Assembly (NCBI RefSeq): GCF_002153425.1
Contig: NZ_KZ119600.1
Location: forward strand, 3,664,120-3,728,119
Origin: Litchfieldia alkalitelluris
GTDB taxonomy: Bacteria > Bacillota > Bacilli > Bacillales > Salisediminibacteriaceae
DNA length: 64,000 nucleotides
Reading direction: 5' to 3'
Shown here: positions 19,596-27,873 of the stretch, piece after piece
How the letters are laid out: every line of letters begins with the position of its first letter
Position numbering within the stretch: the first letter of the stretch is position 1
Program-made: the position numbers and the translations under genes
Notes under the pieces: model-generated
What the model was told of the DNA's origin: nothing
Database searches by the model: none
What the model saw: the letters and a program-made list of their open reading frames with translations, nothing else

Positions 19596-20159
19596 TCAAA
19601 GTCTTCTCTTCTCTTCCTCCAACAGAGAATCCACCTGTTGTACCAAATCCTCTCCCATACTTACCTTTTCCATCTGTTCTTTCGTTCGAATGATTCGCAT
19701 TGGGTTGCCACCAACAAAGGCACCCTCTGGAACATCTTTATGGACTAACGTACCAGCGGAAACGATAGATCCGTCCCCTATGTTCACACCTGGCAATATA
19801 GTGGAGTTGGCACCGACCATCACATTGTCACCAATATTAACGTCTCCTAGGCGGTATTCCGTTATTAAGTATTCATGGGCTAGTATCGTAGTATTGTATC
19901 CGATGATAGAGTTTTTCCCAATAGATATCTTCTCTGGAAACATAATATCCATCATCACCATTAGTGCCACAGCTGTCTTGTCCCCAACCTTCATGCGAAG
20001 AAAAGTCCGATAAAGCCAATTTTTCATCGATATAAACGGTGTATATCTTGCCATTTGGATCACGATGAAGTTTTTCATTACTTTCCAGAATGGCACAGTT
20101 TTATATAGCTGCCAAAGGGAATTTGACTCCGACACGGGATAGCGTGTTGTTCTCCTCAT
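19596..20159 (-). CDS. yvoF: YvoF-like hexapeptide-repeat acyltransferase
   Basis: Protein of 187 residues with the left-handed beta-helix hexapeptide pattern ISIGKNSIIGYNTTILAHEY, NIGDNVMVGANSTIL and NIGDGSIVSAGTLV, then the usual VGGNPMRIIR. Such trimeric enzymes acetylate sugars or antibiotics; the substrate here is unknown. The neighbours ppaX, yvoD, lgt and hprK match B. subtilis yvoF. GAGGTGG lies upstream of the ATG. Confidence 0.88.
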   Translation of the reverse strand: MRRTTRYPVSESNSLWQLYKTVPFWKVMKNFIVIQMARYTPFISMKNWLYRTFLRMKVGDKTAVALMVMMDIMFPEKISIGKNSIIGYNTTILAHEYLITEYRLGDVNIGDNVMVGANSTILPGVNIGDGSIVSAGTLVHKDVPEGAFVGGNPMRIIRTKEQMEKVSMGEDLVQQVDSLLEEEKRRL

Positions 20160-20251
20160 AAACCCACCTCATTTTTCAATCAATCAATCCATCTCAAACT
20201 CGTCCAAAAAAGGATCATCCCAACAGCCCAATAGCCGCATAGCAACACAGC

Positions 20252-20935
20252 CTATTTGTTTCGGATACCCAAGACTTCAAGAAGATCTGGCATTGTTTCT
20301 AGCATCACATCTGGCTCAAAGGAATTAAGGAATTCTTTCCCTTTAATGCTCCAAGATACTCCAGCTGTATATGTCCCAGCGTTCTTCCCTCCAAGAATGT
20401 CGTGCTGACTGTCACCAATCATCATTGTTTTTTCAGGGACAGAGCCCAGTGCTTTCATCGCTTTTTCCAGTGGCTCTGGATGTGGTTTATAATTTTCTAC
20501 TTGATCTAAGGCGACGATGATGTCAAAAAAACGGTCAATCCCCATCAACTTCATACCTTTCAACGCTGTTTCTCGAAGCTTCGTCGTCACAATTGCCATC
20601 TTGTAACCTTCCTTATGAAGAGCTTCCAATGTATCTATGACCCCTTCATATTCAGTTACAAGTTCGTCATGCTTAGCGTGATTGAAGACACGATATGTTT
20701 TTGTCATCTCTTCTACCTTTTCAGGGTCCAGCTTTTCAAACGTTTCGGACAATGGTGGTCCAATAAAGGATACGACATCTTCCCGCTTATATTTTCCAGG
20801 ATAATATTGCTCCATTGTATGTAAAAAAGAGTCTACAATAAGATCAATTGTATTGATTAATGTCCCATCTAAGTCAAATAAAATCGTGTCTACCGATTGT
20901 AATTTACTTTTTCTGTTACCGCTGCTTTCTGTCAT
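20252..20935 (-). CDS. ppaX: PpaX, pyrophosphatase of the HprK/P system
   Basis: HAD-family phosphatase of 227 residues. Motif I is FDLDGTLIN, motif II ends in VTTKLRE, and motif III/IV is MIGDSQHDILGGKNAG. It hydrolyses the pyrophosphate released when HprK dephosphorylates Ser-P-HPr by phosphorolysis. The ATG at 20935 has AAGGAG 9 nt upstream, so the 14-codon upstream extension is dropped. It lies in the hprK-lgt-yvoD-ppaX-yvoF order known from B. subtilis. Confidence 0.94.
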   Translation of the reverse strand: MTESSGNRKSKLQSVDTILFDLDGTLINTIDLIVDSFLHTMEQYYPGKYKREDVVSFIGPPLSETFEKLDPEKVEEMTKTYRVFNHAKHDELVTEYEGVIDTLEALHKEGYKMAIVTTKLRETALKGMKLMGIDRFFDIIVALDQVENYKPHPEPLEKAMKALGSVPEKTMMIGDSQHDILGGKNAGTYTAGVSWSIKGKEFLNSFEPDVMLETMPDLLEVLGIRNK

Positions 20936-20984
20936 GCCTGTCCACTCCTTATATAATGATGGGACCATAGTTACCAAAAAGTTA

Positions 20985-21000
20985 CGGGACCAGGTCCCCG
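20985..21000. repeat. REP palindrome
   Basis: CGGGACCAGGTCCCCG, 6 nt after the yvoD stop, between yvoD and ppaX. On the minus strand it is followed by TAACTTTTTGG, so it may act as a weak terminator. Confidence 0.85.
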
Positions 21001-21006
21001 AATATT

Positions 21007-21996
21007 TTATGAACTTTTCTCCCTTGGGTACTCCAAGTCTTTATCTCCTTGCCCCAACGAAGAAGTAGATAACTTACCATTTTTCTCAAGTCTATTCCAA
21101 ATCAACGCCACAGCCATTGTCAAAATAATAGCCGTCACAAGCCTGATAAGTAATAAAGGCCATAATGGAATTCCTAACGGCGCAAATAGCAGTGTATCCT
21201 CAATAACTGCGTGACACGCAACAAGGAAAATCATGACAAGGTAAATATCCTTTTTACTGACCCCGTCCTCCTTCACTGCTTGAATCATCACCCCAGCTCC
21301 ATAGGCAAGGCCAAAAACCAGTCCTGCTGCGAGTGTCGTAGACGTGTTTTCCCGTATACCAAGCACTCGTGTAAACGGCGCCGTCCATCGTGAAAATACT
21401 TCAAGCCACTTTAAGTCCTTCATCACTTGAATAAATACCATAATAGGAATCACAATGATCGCCAGCTGTAAAATACCAAAAAACGCACTCTCTACACCTT
21501 GCAGTACAATGGCTCCCCAGCCTGTCACTTGTTCTCCATCACTAGAAGGGACAAGTCCATACTTCGCAATTTCACCGCCTCCTTGCCAAACGAGGTTAAT
21601 TAGCCATGCAGAAAACAAAGCTAACCCGATTCGCACTAGAAGCACGATCCATATTTTTACCCCAACCTGTTTTGCTACTGCAGATTCAACAAATAGATTG
21701 TGAGAGAAGGAAAGCATGACTGCTAGTATGAAAACCTCCTTCACTGTCAGGTCCATGGTGAGTATTGCCCCAATTGCAGCATATAAATTCAAGACATTTC
21801 CCAATACCAGTGCAATCGATGCCTCGCCACTTAAGCCGATGAAACCCATTAATGGGGCTAAGAGTGAGGTGAGCCACCCCATCACTGGTGTATATCCAAG
21901 AATTGTCACAATTAAAGTGATTGGAAAAATAATTTTTCCTAGTGTCCAAGTAGTTTGGAGTCCCACTTTTAAACCGTTTATTAGTGTTTTCTTCAC
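21007..21996 (-). CDS. yvoD: YvoD-like membrane protein with nucleoside-recognition (Gate) domains
   Basis: Integral membrane protein of 329 residues with about eight hydrophobic segments and two Gate-type stretches (GFIGLSGEASIALVLGN and AAGLVFGLAYGAGVMIQAV). The family is related to spore-maturation and nucleoside-gate proteins. Its transported substrate is not known. GTG at 21996 has AGGAGGG 6 nt upstream. It is placed between lgt and ppaX as in B. subtilis. Confidence 0.85.
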   Translation of the reverse strand: MKKTLINGLKVGLQTTWTLGKIIFPITLIVTILGYTPVMGWLTSLLAPLMGFIGLSGEASIALVLGNVLNLYAAIGAILTMDLTVKEVFILAVMLSFSHNLFVESAVAKQVGVKIWIVLLVRIGLALFSAWLINLVWQGGGEIAKYGLVPSSDGEQVTGWGAIVLQGVESAFFGILQLAIIVIPIMVFIQVMKDLKWLEVFSRWTAPFTRVLGIRENTSTTLAAGLVFGLAYGAGVMIQAVKEDGVSKKDIYLVMIFLVACHAVIEDTLLFAPLGIPLWPLLLIRLVTAIILTMAVALIWNRLEKNGKLSTSSLGQGDKDLEYPREKSS

Positions 21997-22094
21997 TTTG
22001 GGCCCTCCTCTTTTATGTTTTAGCTAAATGAAACGAATTCATACTTCCTTAACTGCTGACGATTTTTTTACAGCATCACTATAGCCATTATTTG

Positions 22095-22140
22095 CGAAAA
22101 AAAAGGTGGCGTCAAGGACAGAGAATCCAAAACACCACCT
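22095..22140 (-). terminator. lgt terminator
   Basis: AGGTGG...CCACCT stem, long loop, followed by nine T on the minus strand, about 70 nt after the lgt stop. Confidence 0.65.
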
Positions 22141-22207
22141 ACTCTAGAAGTTTGAAATATCTAATTACTCAAGCACATTGGTAAAAATCCAATCAAACTG
22201 TCAAAAT

Positions 22208-23101
22208 TTATTTTTTCTTTTTCCCACGTGATGACTTCTTTTTCCCTTTTTTATTACTTGGCTTTGCCTGATTCACCTTTGGCTCTTCATCAAGATAGCG
22301 CTCATTCGCCAACCCTTTTTTTCGTCGATAGATAATAAGAATTATTCCGCCAATAATCGTAAGAATGGACACTACTTGTGCAGTCTTTAAAACTCCGAAA
22401 ATGAGTAAATAATCTGTTCGAATCCCCTCAATGACAAAGCGTCCTACAGAATACCAAATTGCATACGTGATGAACATTTCACCACGACGCATGTTCACTC
22501 GACGTAAATAGAGCAGCAGGGCAACACCTGCGATATTCCATAACGATTCATATAAAAACGTCGGTTGATAATAAACACCGTTAATGTACATTTGGTTAAT
22601 GATGAACTCAGGGAGCATGAGGTTTTCTAAAAAACTTCTAGAAACCTCTCCACCATATACCTCCTGGTTCATAAAGTTCCCCCATCGGCCTATTGCCTGA
22701 CCTAGAAGAATACTCGGTGCTGCGATGTCAGCAATCTTCCAAAAAGAAAACCCTCGCACCTTCGCAAATATGACGGCCGTGAGCACAGCAGCGATCAAAG
22801 CACCGTGAATGGCCAAGCCACCTTCCCATATGTAAAAAGCACTGATTGGGTTGTGGGAGAAATGCTCCCATCTGAAAATGACGTAATATAATCTCGCCCC
22901 AATGATAGCTGCAGGGAGAGCAAACAGTAGCAAATCTGCAAAAAGCTCCTTTGGCAATCCTCGCTTTTGAGCTTCATGATTTGCTAATAAATATCCTAAA
23001 AATGCCCCTAAACCAATTAACAATCCATACCAATAAACGGTTAACGGTCCTAATTCAAAGGCCACTGGATTCAATGGTTGAATGGTCCCTAATAAAAACA
23101 A
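22208..23101 (-). CDS. lgt: prolipoprotein diacylglyceryl transferase
   Basis: Seven-helix membrane enzyme of about 297 residues that adds diacylglycerol to the lipobox Cys of prolipoproteins. The Lgt signature [14 protein letters not shown] is present, with [16 protein letters not shown] and [10 protein letters not shown] before it. The C-terminal tail is very Lys-rich. A TTG at 23101 is preferred because GGGGTGG lies about 6 nt upstream; GTG 23110 overlaps that RBS. CccB and the ABC binding protein in this window are lipoproteins it would modify. Confidence 0.93.
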   Translation of the reverse strand: MFLLGTIQPLNPVAFELGPLTVYWYGLLIGLGAFLGYLLANHEAQKRGLPKELFADLLLFALPAAIIGARLYYVIFRWEHFSHNPISAFYIWEGGLAIHGALIAAVLTAVIFAKVRGFSFWKIADIAAPSILLGQAIGRWGNFMNQEVYGGEVSRSFLENLMLPEFIINQMYINGVYYQPTFLYESLWNIAGVALLLYLRRVNMRRGEMFITYAIWYSVGRFVIEGIRTDYLLIFGVLKTAQVVSILTIIGGIILIIYRRKKGLANERYLDEEPKVNQAKPSNKKGKKKSSRGKKKK

Positions 23102-23291
23102 TACTTCCACCCCGCTTTATTCTACTTCCTGTAGTGAAGAAAAGGAGCTTTCCCCCTTCTTCACTCTAACATACAAACTAGCATTCCACTTGTGATTTGA
23201 ATTGCAACATTTTTAACAAAAGGAGAGCCTTCAATAAACATCTTCTCATACAAATATGAACATTTCATGAAGATGAGATAGCCCATAAAAA

Positions 23292-24230
23292 TTAATACTC
23301 GTCGCGGTCTCCTTCTTCGATCACATTTGCGAGTTTTTCCGTAAACTCTTCAGCTGCATTAATCCCCATTCGCTTCAACCTGAAGTTCATTGCAGCAACT
23401 TCAATAATAACAGCGAGGTTCCTACCTGGGCGAACAGGTACTGTCATTTTAGGAATCTCCGTATCAAATATTTTTAACATATCCTCCTCTAAACCAAGAC
23501 GATCATATTGTTTCTTCTGATCCCAAAGCTCAAGGTGAATCGATAAACCTATCCGCTTAAAGTTTCTGACTGAACCAGCCCCAAACAATGTCATCACGTT
23601 AATAATTCCTAGTCCTCGGATCTCAAGTAGATGCTTAATAAGGTCAGGCGCTTGTCCAACTAGGACACCATCATGCTCCTGCTTAATTTCAACCGAATCA
23701 TCAGCAACGAGACGATGCCCCCTGCGCACAAGGTCAAGAGCAGTCTCACTTTTACCTACACCACTGGAGCCTGTAATAAGAACCCCAACGCCATATATAT
23801 CAATTAATACCCCATGCATGGCAGTCATAGGTGCAAGCTGCGTCTCTAAGTAGTTTGTAACTTGGGAACTCAAGCGCGTCGTCGTCATATCAGATCTTAA
23901 AACTGGAACCCCAACTTCATTTGCCGCGTCAATAAGCTCTTCAGGAGCATCTAAACCACGTGACAAGATGACACTTGGCGTATCATATGTACATAACCGA
24001 ACCATACGATCCTTTTTTTCTTCGTTCGTTAATTTTGAAAAAAAGGATAGCTCCGTTTTACCAAGAAGTTGAATACGCTTAGCAGGATAGTAGGTAAAAT
24101 ACCCCGCCATCTCCATCCCTGGCCTCGATATATCACTCGTTGTAATTGGTCTGTATGCAATTTCTTCCTCACTGTTTATCAGCTCTAAATTAAACTCTTC
24201 TATTAGATTCTCTGCAGTAACTTTTACCAT
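23292..24230 (-). CDS. hprK: HprK, HPr/Crh Ser kinase/phosphorylase
   Basis: Sensor of carbon state, 312 residues. It phosphorylates Ser46 of HPr and Crh and reverses this with inorganic phosphate. The N-terminal domain is followed by the catalytic P-loop GSSGVGKS (residues 154-161), preceded by His139, and by the signature region [14 protein letters not shown] 24230 has GGAGG 11 nt upstream, so 12 upstream codons are not used. Its substrate Crh and helper PpaX are in the same window. Array A lies directly upstream. Confidence 0.96.
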   Translation of the reverse strand: MVKVTAENLIEEFNLELINSEEEIAYRPITTSDISRPGMEMAGYFTYYPAKRIQLLGKTELSFFSKLTNEEKKDRMVRLCTYDTPSVILSRGLDAPEELIDAANEVGVPVLRSDMTTTRLSSQVTNYLETQLAPMTAMHGVLIDIYGVGVLITGSSGVGKSETALDLVRRGHRLVADDSVEIKQEHDGVLVGQAPDLIKHLLEIRGLGIINVMTLFGAGSVRNFKRIGLSIHLELWDQKKQYDRLGLEEDMLKIFDTEIPKMTVPVRPGRNLAVIIEVAAMNFRLKRMGINAAEEFTEKLANVIEEGDRDEY

Positions 24231-24432
24231 TGTAAAGTTAACCTCCTTTAAAAACACACCTCTCATTTTATCATACCCGATTACTCACGTTAAAATAATT
24301 TTCCAGTTGACATTGAAATGATATGGCGATGATTGTACTATTTGCGTTGGGAAAACTCGAGTTTAGCCTCAATTTATAGGGGTTGGGAGTCGGGGGGGCG
24401 GGCTAGTTTTTTCAACTTCTCTTACCTTTACC

Positions 24433-25313
24433 TTTTGTCCGCTCCCACTGCATCTGCGGACATTTCACCTGCTTTTCATTTTACTTTTGTCCGCTCCCAC
24501 CGCATCTGCGGACATTTCAACTTCTTTTCATTTTACTTTTGTCCGCTCCCACTGCATCTGCGGACATTTCTTACACTTTTCCTTTACCTTTTGTCCGCAC
24601 ACTCTGCACCTGCGGACATTTCACCTGCTTTCCATTTATCTTTTGTCCGCTCCCACCGTAGCTGCGGACATTTCAACTTCTTTTCCTTTGCCTTTTGTCC
24701 GCTCCCACTGCATCTGCGGACATTTCTTACACTTTTCCTTTACCTTTTGTCCGCACACTCTGCACCTGCGGACATTTCACCTGCTTTCCATTTATCTTTT
24801 GTCCGCTCCCACCGTAGCTGCGGACATTTCAACTTCTTTTCCTTTGCCTTTTGTCCGCTCCCACTTCATCTGCGGACATTTCACCTGCTTTCTCTTTACC
24901 TTTTGTCCGCTCCCACCGCATCTGCGGACATTTCACCTGCTTTTCATTTGCCTTTTGTCCGCTCCCACTGCATCTGCGGACATTTTAACTTCTTTTCCTT
25001 TACCTTTTGTCCGCAGGCAATGCATCTGCGGACATTTCAGCTGCTTTTCCTTTGCCTTTTGTCCGCTCACACTTCATCTGCGGACATTTCATCTACTTTT
25101 CCTTCGCCTTTTGTCCGCTCCCACTGCATCTGCGGACATTTCACCTTCTTTCTCTTTACCTTTTGTCCGCACTCACTTCAGCTGCGGACATTTCATCTAC
25201 TTTTCCTTCGCCTTTTGTCCGCTCCCACTGCATCTGCGGACATTTCTTACACTTTTCCTTTGCCTTTTGTCCGCACCAATCGCATCTAACGACATAATTC
25301 CATCTACATTTTA
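24433..25313. repeat. 52-bp tandem hairpin array (array A, 17 units)
   Basis: Seventeen units at an exact 52-bp step (dyads begin at 24437, 24489, 24541 and so on to 25269; the last is degenerate). Each unit has a 25-bp dyad GTCCGC-N13-GCGGAC, then a 27-nt pyrimidine-rich spacer starting ATTTC and ending CTTTT. Arms are nearly invariant, while loops and spacers drift. The blocks 24541-24696 and 24697-24852 are essentially identical, a 156-bp higher-order duplication. The plus strand has no stop codon in any frame through most of the array, giving three overlapping long ORFs that are not considered genes. Confidence 0.95.
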
Positions 25314-25378
25314 TCCACTACACCATTTTTAGATGACAATTACAATATAAATAAACCACAAATCATCAAGAAACAAAA

Positions 25379-25429
25379 ACATGCGGCTAGACCCATAAAA
25401 ATTTGAGTCCATACCGCATGCTTTTTTTA
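25379..25429. terminator. bidirectional terminator after yvlD
   Basis: ATGCGG...CCGCAT outer stem with an inner GAC/GTC pair. It is followed by TTTTTTT on the plus strand and TTTTTG on the minus strand. It insulates yvlD from array A. The stretch 25430-25590 holds only AT-rich sequence with short CCGCTACTCAT repeats. Confidence 0.75.
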
Positions 25430-25590
25430 TATAAAGGGGGGAATCACCTAATCTAATTAATTTTTACTTCTATTTCTCAAAGCATAATCCGCTACTCATA
25501 TTCCGCAAATCAAAATCCGTAACTCATAACCCGCTACTCATCAACCAAACTCCCCAACCAAATTAAGAAAATCAAATTTCCTAAAACATA

Positions 25591-25947
25591 TTATCGCTTC
25601 GTCACAGGGTCTACGACAAAGGAATGGATTAGGGAACTTAATGCAGCAAATATGATGGCTGCAACGATTGCCATGCCAAATCCATCGATTACAAAGCTAC
25701 TTCCCATCATGATTGAGGTAAGCCAAAGTGTGATGGCGTTCACCACAAACAAGAACAATCCAAGGGTAAGTACAGTAAGTGGAAGTGTTAGTGCAATTAA
25801 AATTGGCTTTACAACCATATTTACTAACGCAAGAATAAAGCTTGCTAAGATAGCTGCTGCGATACCTGACACTTCAAAACCATTAAAGAAGTGGGAGATA
25901 ACTAGGAGGACCGCAGCATTGACAAGAATTTGGATAATCCAACTCAT
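25591..25947 (-). CDS. yvlD: YvlD-like phage-holin-family-4 membrane protein
   Basis: Small membrane protein of 118 residues with four hydrophobic helices, starting MSWIIQILVNAAVLLVISHF and ending VDPVTKR. It belongs to the YvlD/Mycobacterium-type superfamily IV family of unknown biochemical role. The stop-start junction with yvlC at 25947 shares one base. It is the last gene of a yvlBCD operon linked in B. subtilis to envelope stress. Confidence 0.88.
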   Translation of the reverse strand: MSWIIQILVNAAVLLVISHFFNGFEVSGIAAAILASFILALVNMVVKPILIALTLPLTVLTLGLFLFVVNAITLWLTSIMMGSSFVIDGFGMAIVAAIIFAALSSLIHSFVVDPVTKR

Positions 25948-26141
25948 TAAGATCTGTCCGTTTCATTCGGAATAATGATGGCTCCTATAAAGTATGCCAA
26001 AAATACGCCACCTACTGATGCTAACACTAATACTACAGTTACTAAACGGACAATCGTTGGATCAATATTAAAATATTTACCTAATCCGCCACACACACCT
26101 GCGATCATGCGATCATCTACTGCTCGATATAAGCGTCTCAT
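25947..26141 (-). CDS. yvlC: YvlC, PspC-domain protein
   Basis: A protein of 64 residues made of one PspC domain: RLYRAVDDRMIAGVCGGLGK and then a hydrophobic segment LVTVVLVLASVGGVFLAYFI. PspC proteins sit in the membrane and respond to envelope damage. ATG 26141 has GGGGAG 8 nt upstream; three earlier codons are dropped. Confidence 0.9.
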   Translation of the reverse strand: MRRLYRAVDDRMIAGVCGGLGKYFNIDPTIVRLVTVVLVLASVGGVFLAYFIGAIIIPNETDRS

Positions 26142-26261
26142 GATGACCACTCCCCTTTCTGTCCTATATCTTTACTGCATGCACGAAAAATTTCGTTTAC
26201 AGTATGCTAATTTTATATTTCGCCATTAGCTAGGTTATCTCTTTATTCTTTATTTGCCTCA

Positions 26262-27377
26262 TTAGTTGCGCAAATTAATAGAGCCAGTTGTCGCTTCGGC
26301 TTCAACGTATAAACCACTTTCCCCATTCTTATTAGATAAAAACGACATTTTTTTATTACCAAACTCTTTTACTTCATCAAGAACCGTTAACTGTGGAAGA
26401 TCGCAGTTAATACCACCAACTGTGGTTTTAATTTCCCCTTCCGTTTTCACATTATTAGGGACATGGACCATGACACTTCCAGTGGTTGTCTTCATATATA
26501 CTCTACTCACAGCTGGCTCAAGCAGTGTATAGTTTATGGTGCCATTTAATGTTTCAATTTCAAGGTCACCTTTTGTAGCACTTAATGCAATCGTTCCATT
26601 TACGGTTTTGGCGTCACAATTGTTTGACACAAGTTTACCAACAGATATTGTTCCATTTACTGTCTCTAGTCGAACCACTTCTCCACTAAGCTCTTCAAAG
26701 TTGATTCGGCCATTCACAGTTTGCGCTTCAAACTTCTCAGTAAACGCAACATTTTCACCACTTATTTTTCCATTAAATGTGTATAGTTTAATTTTTTCTA
26801 AATCCTTCTTCGGAACATATACAACTGTGTTTACTTTCATAGACTTCTTACGTGATTCAAATCGCATTTTTTCATTGGCAGTATCAAAGTATACTTCATC
26901 TAAAAATACACGACGGGCTTCATCTGAATCGTTCACCTTATACACTTTTACATTACATTCCACACGGATATCATCTTCGTCCCAAGGTAGGAATGAGACG
27001 CTTCCATTTTCCACCGTAATTTCAACATTTTTCACCGTCGCATCACGATGCTGGAATACATGTTGAATCTCCACAGAAGATCCAAAGTTAAAGTCTAGAT
27101 CAAATTCTTTTATTTTCTGCACCGCATCTTCAATAAACTCAGAGAACCGAGTTGCAAATGATGTTGCTTTTGATTCCATTTTACGATAGTTTGCTCCGCT
27201 CTCCCAATCTACATCTCGTGAAATAGAGCGTTCTGATGTATCTTGAGTCACCGATTCTTTCTGCTTACTGTCAGTGCCTTTATCTTCCTTTAAAGCATTT
27301 AACAACTGCAAGCCTTCCTCCGCAGAGATTTTACCATCTTCAATCATCTTTAATATCATTTTACGTTCTTCTTGCAT
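26262..27377 (-). CDS. yvlB: YvlB-like DUF4097 protein
   Basis: About 371 residues. The N terminus (MQEERKMILKMIEDGKISAE) is a short SHOCT-like helical motif. From about residue 110 the protein is a DUF4097 right-handed beta-structure with repeated strands ending TVNG (VENGSVSFLPW, FNGKISG, TVNGRINFEEL, TVNGTISVG, TLNGTINY). In B. subtilis the yvlABCD operon is sigma-W controlled. ATG 27377 has AGGAGG 8 nt upstream, so the 24-codon extension is rejected. Confidence 0.88.
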   Translation of the reverse strand: MQEERKMILKMIEDGKISAEEGLQLLNALKEDKGTDSKQKESVTQDTSERSISRDVDWESGANYRKMESKATSFATRFSEFIEDAVQKIKEFDLDFNFGSSVEIQHVFQHRDATVKNVEITVENGSVSFLPWDEDDIRVECNVKVYKVNDSDEARRVFLDEVYFDTANEKMRFESRKKSMKVNTVVYVPKKDLEKIKLYTFNGKISGENVAFTEKFEAQTVNGRINFEELSGEVVRLETVNGTISVGKLVSNNCDAKTVNGTIALSATKGDLEIETLNGTINYTLLEPAVSRVYMKTTTGSVMVHVPNNVKTEGEIKTTVGGINCDLPQLTVLDEVKEFGNKKMSFLSNKNGESGLYVEAEATTGSINLRN

Positions 27378-27518
27378 GAAAATTTCCTCCTCTAATATAA
27401 TTTCAGTATTTGTCCACAACATGCTGGTTATGTGTACATTCTTGTTCATTCTCGAAAAACATAGCCTACCTTCATGCGTTCAAGTGATCATACTTGAATT
27501 TTTTCCCTTACTATATAC

Positions 27519-27545
27519 TACCGAGTTACATAAAAAAAAGTTTCA
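27519..27545 (-). promoter_or_regulatory. candidate ECF (sigma-W type) promoter of yvlBCD
   Basis: TGAAAC, a run of eight T and then AACT before CGGTAG on the minus strand, spacing N16. The TGAAAC element with a T-rich spacer is typical of sigma-W promoters. The -10 is CGGTA rather than CGTA. It lies about 140 nt upstream of yvlB, whose B. subtilis operon is known to be sigma-W dependent. Confidence 0.45.
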
Positions 27546-27800
27546 TATATTCAGGTATGTTTTTCAGTTCTTGTTGTTAATTCTATTTTAGTGGAGCTGA
27601 AATTAATCTGATACGGACTGGAGGCCGTTTATAACTAAGACTAGAGGCTTATTTTCAAAAAATATATTAGCAAAAACGATCATACATTTTATTTTTGCAA
27701 AAAATCGAAGGATAGTAAACTCACATCGAGGCTCTCCCCCTCATCACCCACATCGGACAAAGCACTAGACAATACACCAGCTCAATAAATCAAAGCACAT
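27546..27800. other. intergenic region between yvlB and uvrA
   Basis: AT-rich; no ORF with an RBS and no recognisable element apart from the promoter on one side and the uvrA terminator on the other. Confidence 0.4.
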
Positions 27801-27845
27801 AAAAAAACCAACAGTACAAGCACCAATGGCACTTACATCTGTTGG
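27801..27845 (-). terminator. uvrBA terminator
   Basis: CCAACAG and CTGTTGG close a long stem-loop, followed by TTTTTTT on the minus strand, 28 nt after the uvrA stop. Confidence 0.8.
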
Positions 27846-27873
27846 CTCACAAACACAAAAACTAACACTCACA

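Noticed and set aside
19422-19748. 108-codon plus-strand ORF
   Set aside because: It runs antisense over the yvoF terminator and the yvoF end; no RBS.
24333-25332. Three overlapping plus-strand ORFs of 96 to 318 codons across array A
   Set aside because: They are in all three frames of the same 52-bp repeat, have no RBS, and only exist because the unit lacks stop codons.
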